This document shows positions 56,031 to 64,000 of a stretch of 64,000 nucleotides of DNA, in pieces (the first letter of the stretch is position 1; each line of letters opens with the position of its first letter). Origin of the DNA: Pegoplata infirma (taxonomy: Eukaryota; Arthropoda; Insecta; Diptera; Anthomyiidae). The notes under the pieces were generated by a model. It saw nothing but the letters and a program-made list of their open reading frames with translations. It was not told the origin of the DNA and ran no database searches. Position numbers and translations under genes: made by a program. Location of the stretch: assembly GCA_963921195.1 (NCBI GenBank), contig OY992537.1, forward strand, positions 77,506,894-77,570,893, given 5' to 3'.

Positions 56031-57467
56031 ATCTTACATCCAGGAAGATGGTCTACACTCTTTTGTTATTTAGCAAATGGTTACAGGAAGTGGTTGTAGA
56101 AATAGAAAAATGTAAAAGTAAATGAAAATGACAAAACCATCTGGGTATATGAACATGAAACATGGAACATTAGTTAGAGAATCCAGCATGAATTGTGAGT
56201 TGTATGAAAGAACCCAATAACGACATGATGCAACACGTTTAAGATAGTTATCATTAAAGTTAAGAGACGCACGTTCTTCTTTAGGTAAATATTGTTTAAG
56301 ACTTAAAAACTTGGTTAAATTTGCTATTAGTAGTATGTCCACTTGTTTTTCTGCTCTTTTTTATTATTATTATTTTTTTTTTTTTCACTTTTGCCCTGTA
56401 AACAAACTTAAAACCAGTTCTTACGCAATTTCCAAGTCAGTTTGTCAGGTTCTTTAGGCGACATATCTTAACTATGTTCTTAAGATTCTAATGCAAGCTT
56501 TAGTGCTATTTTAGGTAGAACAAAAAAAAAAAAAACCTGTCAACTGTTGATGTTTATGTTACCGTTGTCTTGCTACACTCAAAAAAAAAAAGTTTGTAAA
56601 ATTACAAGTAAAAGGTCTTGTAATTCTATTTTACTAATATTTGTGTCTTTTTACAAAAATTGTTGTATATTTAATAAAACAAAAACTACAGTTTGCTTTG
56701 TAATTTTACTATTATATGTTGGTAAAGTTATTTTACAAATTTTTTAGGTCAATTTACAAAAAAGTAAATTATTTTACAAATTAAAAAAATATTACAAGGT
56801 GTTTAGTTTTTTTACACAAGAAAACTGTAATTGTACAACAAAGTTTTACGTGATGTTATTTAGTCTTTCTACCAAAAAATGTTTTATTACAAGATTTTTT
56901 TTTAAGATCGTTTACAAGGTTTTCAGTTTGAAAAAGTACAAAATTCCAATGTAATTATACACTAATTTTATTACTAGAATTAATGTTGTTTTCCAAAAAA
57001 AATTTAATTATTCAACAATAGGACACGCAAAAATTTTCTAAGTTCAGAATTTTTTTGCGTTTTGGAGTAAAAAATTTAGTTAAACATCATTTTTTATAAA
57101 TAAAAAATTTTATGAAAAAATTTTTTGGAAATTTTTTAAGTTCCGGGCACAAAAATTTTTCAACTAATTGTAAACTTTAGAAAAAACTTAAAAGTTAAGT
57201 AAAATACCACAATTTTTATGTGTTTCTACTATATAATTGTTCTAGTTTTTTTAGTATTTTTACCATTTTTTTTGTAATTTTACAATATTTTTTTGGTAAT
57301 TTTTTTTGTTAAATTTGGCACTTAAAATGTCAATAAAAAGCTTTCAATTAAGAAAAATTAAGTTTTTCTTATTTTAACAGGTACTTACTTATCCAATCTA
57401 CAATATCCAATTTTTTTTTTTCGATTTTTGAAAAATACTTGTGAAAATAATTAAAAATTAAAAAAAA

Positions 57468-58185
57468 CAAGTAAGAGTGTTAAATTCGGCTGGGCCGAAT
57501 CTTGTATACCCTCCAACATGCAAAAAAATAAAAAAAAAAATGCAGGGGCGTTTTATTTTTTTTTTTGGGGGGGGGAGGGTCAGGGGGTCGCTTGTAGTAA
57601 TTGAGGGGGGCAAATTTTCCCCCGAATTTGTGTTTAAAAATTCATTCTTATGCTTTTTGCACTAAAGAAATACAAGATTATCAGTATTTTAAAAAAATGT
57701 TTTATTCCACGCCCATCAAAGGGGGGCGGGCCGAAAAAACGTAATTTTCTAATTCTCTAGGACCAAATGCAGGACTTTGAACTTTTTGTGGCATAAAAAT
57801 GTTGCATTTGTTAAACAAAAACACAAAAAATCATGTAAAAATATGGTATTTTTCAGAGGTTGGTTTAGTTCTTCAAGGGGGAACTTTTTTCCCCCTGGTC
57901 CGATTTTGCTCATTTACGAACTTAACCTGCCTATGAACATAAGACATATTCGTGCCAAATGTCGGGAGTCTAGCTCTTTTATTTTGGACTGCATCGTGTT
58001 AACTACAGACGGACAGACGGACGGACGGACGGACAGACGGACGGACGGACATCGCTAGAATGTCTTAGAATCGATCACTGATCATAAATATATATACTTT
58101 ATGGGGTCCTAGACCGATATTTTGATGCGTTACACACGGAATGACAAAGTGAGTATACCCCCATACTGTAGTTGGAGGGTATAAA
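57468..58185 (+). mobile_element. HINE-like subfamily D, copy D1
   Basis: Head CAAGTAAGAGTGTTAAATTC, hairpin ATTCGGC-TGG-GCCGAAT, ATACCCTCCAAC. (GACA)(GGAC)n at 58010-58050. Tail GTAGTTGGAGGGTATAAA. The G-rich stretch at 57565-57605 has runs of nine and five or more Gs, unusual in this window. Confidence 0.85.
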
Positions 58186-58199
58186 AAAAATTAAAAACA

Positions 58200-58699
58200 A
58201 AAATTTGTCAGGGGCGTTTCTTTTTTTTTGGGGGGGGGGGTTGATAGGGTCAGTGGGGGACGTTGAGAGCAAATTCCCATCGCGATAAATATATCAAATG
58301 TTTCATTTAATTAACAAAAATATAAAAAAAAACATGTAAAAAAGTGTATTTTTTTAGAGGTTGGTTTAGTTCTTCAAGGGGGAACTTTTTTCCCCCTGGT
58401 CCGATTTGGCCAATTTCCGAACTTAACCTGCCTAGGAACATAAGACATATTTGTGCCAAATTTGAAGGGTCTAGCTATTTTATTTTGGACTGCATCGTGT
58501 TAACTACAGACGGACGGACGGACAGACGGACGGACGGACGGACGGACGGACGGACGGACGGACATCGCTAAAATGTCTTAGAATCGATCACTGATCAATA
58601 ATATATATACTTTATGGGGTCCCCGACCGATATTTCGATGCGTTACACACGGAATGACAAAGTGAGTATACCCCCATACTGTAGTTGGAGGGTATAAAA
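58200..58699 (+). mobile_element. HINE-like subfamily D, copy D2, head missing
   Basis: Starts at 'tgtcaggggcgttt' and repeats D1 through a ten-G run, 'cttcaagggggaacttttttcccc', (GGAC)n and the tail GTAGTTGGAGGGTATAAA. Direct tandem with D1, 15 bases apart. Confidence 0.8.
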
Positions 58700-59849
58700 A
58701 TTATATTTTTTGACTAATTTTTCCTGAAAATATGAGAAATTTCTTGTGTAGCCTCCTTCGCAATTCTCATATGTTTTACTTAAGAAAAACGAAATGTCGA
58801 AAAAAATAAAAAAGTGAAGTTTGTTTAAAGTGTTCAAGTGAAAAAAAAAATCATTTCAGGTTGTTGAAGTGATACTCCAGCTGCCGAAGAAGGAAAAATA
58901 AGACGCACCAATGGAAAAAAAACTTTAAATTTACAAAACAAATAAGTAAATAAACAAAATTTTTTGTAAATTTACAAAACAAATATGAAAATTAAAAAAA
59001 AAAACAAAATTGTATACTTACAGAAAAAAGTTGTAATTTTACATAAATTAAGTAGAAAATACGAAAACAATATTGTAAATTTACAAATTATTTAGTTAAA
59101 CTACTGTTTTTACGGCAAAAAATAAAAAAAAAAATGGTATATTTACAATAAAAATTGTAAATTTACCACTTTTTATTGTAAATATACAAGTTTTTTGCCA
59201 TAAAAAACAGTAGTTTAACCAAACAATTTGTAAATTTACAATTTTGTAGTTTGATTTTCTACTTTATTTTGTAAATTTACAGCTTTTTTTTGTAAGTTTA
59301 CATTTTGTTTTGTAAATTTAATTTTTTTTACAATTTTTATTGTAAATGTACGTGTTTTTTAATATTTTTTTTGCGGTAAAAACAGTAGTTTAACCAAATA
59401 ATTTGTTAATCTACAATTTATTTTTTTCATTTTCTATTTTTTCTTTGTAAAATAACAACCTTTTTCTGTAAGTTTTGTAAATTTACCAAATTTTTTGTAA
59501 ATTTGCAAAAAAAATGTTCACCTCGAAGTTAATATTTTACAAAAAAAATTGTAAATTTACATTTTCTTTTGTTAAATCAATTTACAAATTATCCCCGTAA
59601 CATTACGGGGATTCTTGCTAGTACATATTTTACAAAACCTGCTTCGTAAATTCACGGGGATTTTATGTCATTTTACAAACTTTTTTTTTTTGAGTGTAGC
59701 AGTAAAAGAGAGGAAGTAAAAATGTTGCAAACAAGAAAAAATTAAGTCAGATGCGGTTTTTTGAAGGGGAGTAGCAATTTTATTGAATTATGATTTCTCT
59801 TGTTGTTATGTGTTCTTGATTTTAAAATTTATGTTAAATTAAGTTCATA

Positions 59850-60780
59850 AACATTTATAACGATAATTTCCAATTTCAGCTATTTCCGCTTTATCACCTC
59901 TAGTTTAGCAATAAATTGAAATTAAAGATCTTTAGAAAAAATCAAATAAAATTAATTTATGAAAATTTATAGCGATGATCCCCAATTTTTGCTATTATCG
60001 TGCTATCACCTTCAGTTAAACATTTAGTTGAGATGAATTTTTTTTTTTTTTTTGTAATGTATTATTTAAGCTATTATCGCTCTAACTCGTATCATTTTAA
60101 ATTTATTTATTTTTTTTAAACACATAAAAATATATTTTAGAAATTTAAAACGATGATCCCCAATTTCAGCTATTTTCGCTTCAGTTCCTCTAGTTAAGCT
60201 GCAAATTGCAATTAAAGTGTTGCAAAAAAATCGATTTTTGGTAAATTATAGGGATGATGACCAATTTTATATTTTTATGCTTTAGCACCTTTAGTTTAGC
60301 AACGCACTGCAATTTAAGTTTTTTTAGAAAAAAATCAACTAATAAATGATTTTGAAAGTTTTAAAGCGATTGTCCACAATTGCAGCTTTTTTTTTAAGCA
60401 ATAAAATGCAATTAGTGGTTTTTAGAATAAAATCAAATAAAACGGAATTTTGGAAATTTATGGCGATGATCCCCAATTATATTAAATTTTTTTTTTTAAC
60501 AAAAATTTTTGTATTAATTTTTTAAATAAAAATTACATAAAATTTTGAATAGGGATGATCAACTATTTTAGCTATCTTCGCTTTAACAACAACAACTCAA
60601 CAAATTACAATTGAAGTTTTTGGAAAAAAAATTGATTTTTTGAAAATTTGTATTTTCACTCAATTAAAGGTTTTTGAAAAAAAAAATAATCATATAAAAA
60701 TGGATTTTTGGAAATTTTTAGGAATGATAACCAATTTTATATATTATCACTCTATCAGCTCTTGTTGAACAATAATTTAC
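59850..60780 (+). repeat. Degenerate tandem repeat, unit about 110 bp
   Basis: 'gcgatgatccccaatttcagctattttcgctttatcacct' followed by 'agtttagcaataaattgcaattaaag' and 'tttagaaaaaatcaaataaa' recurs about eight to ten times (near 59865, 59975, 60155, 60250, 60370, 60465, 60555, 60725). Units are 80-130 bp and 70-85% alike by eye. Confidence 0.7.
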
Positions 60781-60785
60781 AATTA

Positions 60786-61885
60786 AAACCGCATTTACAG
60801 TTTTTCTTTTCGTGATCTTGTTTCCTTTTAAAAGGACTTCAAAGTTGTAGAGGATTAAATTTTATAAAATATTTTTTTTAATATTTGTACTTGTCCTAGG
60901 ATGTCACAAGTGATAGCAAATGAAAGAGGAGGATCTTCCCCAATTTTCCTCTTTTATTATTTTTACATAACAGGAAAAGAAGGTAAGTTACATCCTTTCA
61001 AAAATTGATCCTTCAATATCATTCAAAATGTTCAACAAAATATTCTGATAAAGTTTTCAAATAACTTAATTCACATCCTTTTATCCTGATATGGCAAAAT
61101 AAAAAGAAATTAAGAAATATGGGAGATCCTCCTCTTTCATTTGCCATCAACAGTGTCATCCTAGGACAAGCAAAAATATTTCATAAATAGGGATGAGATT
61201 TTCATGCACTAAAAAGTCGAAAATATGCGCTTATAATATGCGCTAAAAAATTCAAAATATGCACTAAAAAACCTAAAAATATGCACTAAAAAATAAAATG
61301 TATGCAATAAAAATCTTGTTTTCATAGGAAAAACTTCTTAAAAAGCAAAAAGTAACGCCGGGTTTAAATAGTAACATTTAAAACTTTATATAAGCAAGAT
61401 TTTTTAGAAATTAAGACAACGTATAAAAAAAATTTAAAGGAAAAAAAAATATTTTTTATTATTTCCAAAATAAATTTTTAAAATTTAAAATAGTTTTTAA
61501 AACAAATAAATTTCAATTTGTGTTTTTGCTAGTTTATGCAAAAATATGCAAAAATATGCACTTAAAATTTGGAAACATGCACAAAATATGCACTTAAAAT
61601 CAAAATATGCAAAAATATGCATTTTCACCAAAATATGCAAAAATATGCATTTTCACCAAAATATGCAAAAATATGCAAAAACAAATCGATGCCATTTTAA
61701 CGCAAATTTCTTGATTCGGAAAGATAATTGGTCGATATCGTTTTTAGACTATCGACAAAAAACATGCATTTGCATGGAAATCTCATCCCTATTCATAAAT
61801 ATTTTATAAAATGTATCCTTTAAAATTTTGAAGTCCATTCAAAAGGAAACAGGATCACGAAATGAAAAACTGTAAATGCAGATTT
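60786..61885. mobile_element. Foldback element K, right arm split by hAT MITE J
   Basis: Left arm 60790-60945: 'gcatttacagtttttctttt', 'gtgatcttgtttcctttt', 'cttgtcctaggatgtcac', 'gcaaatgaaagaggaggat'. The complement follows at 61110-61180 and, after J, 61792-61883. Arms about 160 bp. Non-coding. Confidence 0.7.
61188..61791. mobile_element. hAT-type MITE J, 604 bp, 8-bp target duplication
   Basis: Ends TAGGGATGAGATTTTCATGC and complement TAGGGATGAGATTTCCATGC. Duplication TTCATAAA (61180-61187, 61792-61799) is perfect. The interior is rich in AAAATATGCA (about 20 copies in two clusters, 61235-61300 and 61535-61685). The 87-codon frame at 61546 is a translation of those repeats. Confidence 0.9.
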
Positions 61886-62638
61886 ACTCCATTTGATCTC
61901 TACTTTCAGACGTATATCATCCGGTTCATGTTAAATATTGACTGTCGGACGGTGTAATTAATTATATGAAATTATTTTTGGGAATTTTGCAGCCACCTTT
62001 TATATAATTTTATGGCGATTCCCTCCTTACACCAAACTAACTTTGTCTTTTTTAAAAATAAATACTCAAAAGTCTAACAAAAAACCATTTAAGGGTTTTA
62101 ATATTCCACAAATATTTTGTGCTTCAAATACATCAAATTATAAAAATACACTTTTTTCCATTAAAACGACTACCAAGTTCCACAAATTCTGAATACTACT
62201 TTTACGATTGCAAGGTAATATTTAATGTCCCTACTTAAACACCCTTTTATGCTACGCTCAGTATATAACAATGCCTGTGGGACACCATCGTCATCTTTAT
62301 CATATAAAGTTGCAATTTTAAGTTAAACTGCAACGAACTAAGTTGATAGACACTGCAAAAAAAAGTGAAATTTAACTGATTTCTTTTAAACATATAAAAC
62401 ATGTTACGGATGTTATTTTTTAGATTGTATGCGTTCGATAAGTTTCTATAAATCATGTTAATTTTAATTTTATTCCATATAAAAGTGTCCTGTACTTACA
62501 TTTTCAAGGATCCTTTCAAGGAAAAAAAAATATTAGAGAAAAATCTAAATCCTTGACAGCGAATCTGAATGCATTTTGGTAATATAGCATTTTTTTTGTT
62601 TAAAAAAAATAATTTAAAAGTTGGGCAGGAATTACAAA
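61886..62638. other. AT-rich DNA, no feature seen
   Basis: No gene, RNA or repeat recognised. Confidence 0.35.
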
Positions 62639-62960
62639 TCTATATAAATAAAAATCAAATGTCGTTCGTTGGTTATAACATCACTTGAGAACGAATGGAC
62701 CGATTTGGCTATTTTTTTTTTAAATGTTCGCTAAAGTCCAACTAAGGTTCTTGCGGGAAAAAAATTTACCACGCCCATTTTTATGCGCACTTTCTTCGAT
62801 TTTTTAAAAAACTTGAGAACGGCCGCACCGGTTTGGTAATTTCTTTAAAAAAAATTTTCTTTATGGTCCAATTTAGGTTTTTATGGGAAAAAAATCGACC
62901 ACGCTTCCTGTGCAAAACAGCTGGAGCCATTTGTTGATTTTTTTTAATTGTTTGTCATAG
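62639..62960 (+). mobile_element. Helitron-like 5' end fragment
   Basis: Starts TCTATATAAATAAAAATCAA, then 'atgtcgttcgttggttataa', 'cttgagaacgaatggaccg', 'atttggct'. This text is familiar from 5' ends of arthropod Helitrons, which begin TC. The 'cttgagaacg' block recurs at 62811. No CTRR end or protein found. Confidence 0.55.
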
Positions 62961-63288
62961 TCCAATTTGACACATTATATTTATTGATTTTAATGCGCTT
63001 AACACGAATGTTAAAAAATTAGCTCAAATTGAGTTTAAATGAAAGACTGTCCCAAGCTATATGTTAATTTACAATGAAAAGGCGTAATTTTGTAAAAAAA
63101 ATAGGTGGAAAATTCACATGTTTGAATTTTTAGTAAAAATACCTTCTGAAATCCCGAAAACACCTTGTAAGTTCTTTCGTCTCAAAATGTAATTTTACAA
63201 TTTTTTTTATTATCAGGCGCAAACAAATCTGGAAAAAAATTTAAAATTTACAAGACAGTTGTAAGTTCATCAAAAAATATAAATTTCA
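62961..63288. other. AT-rich DNA, no feature seen
   Basis: No gene. Its last 17 bases (63272-63288) are the left target duplication of the SINE. Confidence 0.4.
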
Positions 63289-63481
63289 CGCTACCAACTA
63301 GCCCCAGTAGGCTAGTTGGTAGCGTGCTAGCCTATTAGTCTGGGGGTCGTGGGTTCGATTCCCACCAGAGGCCTTGGTCTGTTGCGCTACAACGTGACGA
63401 AGGTCATTATTATTAGTTCTCGGTTAGGTAAAATTAGTATATGATTTGTAATTATATGGTAATTCTTAATAAAATAAAAAT
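63289..63481 (+). mobile_element. tRNA-derived SINE with 17-bp target duplication
   Basis: TAGTTGGTAGCG resembles a pol III A box and GGTTCGATTCC (63352-63362) is a B box inside a good T arm (GTGGG-TTCGATT-CCCAC). The anticodon arm does not fold, so it is not a tRNA gene. A tRNA-unrelated part follows, then an AATAAAATAAAAA tail. The duplication AAAAAATATAAATTTCA (63272-63288, 63482-63498) is perfect. The 5' end carries a 15-bp inverted copy of the A-box segment. Confidence 0.88.
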
Positions 63482-63767
63482 AAAAAATATAAATTTCAAA
63501 GAAAAGTAGTAATTTTGCAAAAATATGTGTAAAGTTCAAATTTTTGGGTTTATTTAATTTACCACTTTTTTGTTAAACTACAACTTTTATTTGTAAATTT
63601 ACATTTTTTTTTTGTAAATTTACAAAATTTTTCTTGAAAATTTATAATTTTTTCCTGAAATCTTTACGGATGATAACAAACATCCGCGATTACAAGGAAT
63701 TCTCTGGTTTTTTCGAGATTTTTTGTTACCTCCTATTTAACGAGAATTCCTAGTATTAATTACGATT

Positions 63768-64000
63768 TTTTATACCCTCCACTCTAGTGATAGAGGGTAT
63801 ATATAAGTCATAGAGGGAATACATAAGTCATTCCGTTTGAAACACCTCGAAATATTGGTCTACACTCAAAAAAAAAAGTTTGTAAAATGACATAAAATCC
63901 CCGTGATTTTACGGGGCAGGTTTTGTAAAATATGTACTAGCAAGAATCCCCGTAATGTTACGGGGATAATTTGTAAATTGATTTAACAAAAGAAAATGTA
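63768..64000 (-). mobile_element. HINE-like subfamily C, copy C5, cut by the window edge
   Basis: Tail TATACCCTCCACTCTAG, then a small internal duplication of 'atagaggg..tataagtca', then 'tcgaaatattggtcta', where MITE I4 is inserted. The rest lies beyond the window. Confidence 0.75.
63863..64000. mobile_element. MITE I4, left part only
   Basis: TA-CACTCAAAAAAAAAAGTTTG then 'catgaca'-like text and CCCCGTAATGTTACGGGG, the complement of the I3 right end (59540-59696). C copies elsewhere read 'ggtcTAgga' at this point, so the insertion used that TA. Confidence 0.85.

Larger units (their letters stand above)
56576..59696. mobile_element. MITE I3 with CACTCAAAA TIR, flanked by TA, hosting HINEs D1 and D2
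   Basis: The left end TA-CACTCAAAAAAAAAAAGTTT and the right end AAACTTTTTTTTTTTGAGTG-TA match for over 25 bp. The interior is dominated by 'gtaaatttacaa' dyads and an exact CCCCGTAA-CATTACGGGG palindrome near 59593-59612. TA duplication suggests Tc1/mariner-type mobilisation. No transposase. Confidence 0.7.

Noticed and set aside
55940..56125. 61-residue Thr/Ala-rich frame with CAG repeats
   Set aside because: Length and composition come from the triplet run and A-rich start; no evidence of splicing or homology.
63303..63372. Functional tRNA gene
   Set aside because: B box and T arm are good but the anticodon arm does not pair. The unit has a tail and a 17-bp target duplication, so it is a SINE.

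Overview
The window looks like intergenic or intronic DNA from a higher fly (Diptera). It is very AT-rich and almost wholly built from transposable elements and satellite arrays. The fly assignment is an inference from element types: LOA- and CR1-like non-LTR retrotransposons, a Tc1-like DNA transposon, Penelope-like fragments, and many mini-me/DINE-1-type elements with (GTCY)n microsatellites. No host protein-coding gene could be recognised. The only host-like signal is a textbook splice arrangement (intron 22298-22373) followed by a 57-codon reading frame.

Layout. 1-2936: 3' part of a LOA-like retrotransposon with reverse transcriptase and RNase H, ending in four CCTAA units. 3468-6876: low-complexity family A plus Helentron-type (HINE) copies C1 and B5. 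7281-9663: a nest several levels deep (TA-flanked MITE, then a hAT-like element, then another MITE and a CACTCA-rich insert). 10333-13583: family A broken by two HINE copies (B1, B2). 16271-22068: HINE copies C2, C3, C4 in both orientations, C2 carrying a 1661-bp Tc1-like element with a decayed transposase. 22600-24960, 31085-34165, 37025-37745, 42440-43880 and 50820-51610: arrays of one 35-bp doubly palindromic satellite, in both orientations. 26621-31080: foldback T, then element R1 carrying a Penelope-like GIY-YIG fragment and foldback F1. 34163-37020: a CR1-like element, minus strand, inside a satellite array. 37800-41606: R2, foldback F2, and two copies of a hammerhead-bearing family (E). 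44614-50763: HINE B3, nested foldbacks G and H, family A copy A3 split by a hAT foldback. 51990-54527: another foldback, split by a Penelope-like insertion and by HINE B4. 56576-59696: long MITE I3 with two HINE D copies. 59850-64000: a roughly 110-bp tandem array, nested foldbacks K and J, a Helitron-like 5' end, a tRNA-derived SINE, and HINE C5 hit by MITE I4 at the window edge.

Most notable. (1) Two complete hammerhead ribozyme motifs with a palindromic stem III (20732-20776 minus, 40710-40754 plus) in family E. (2) Two hammerhead-like motifs in Penelope-like contexts (28028-28068 plus, 52729-52776 minus) that share the same non-canonical core. (3) Three HINE subfamilies whose head and tail subterminal repeats have changed together. 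(4) A 35-bp satellite made of two palindromes. (5) Several kilobase-scale foldback elements with exact 8-bp target duplications and, for some, an empty site elsewhere in the window.

Boundaries were placed by reading copies against each other. Those with target duplications are base-accurate; the others are approximate.
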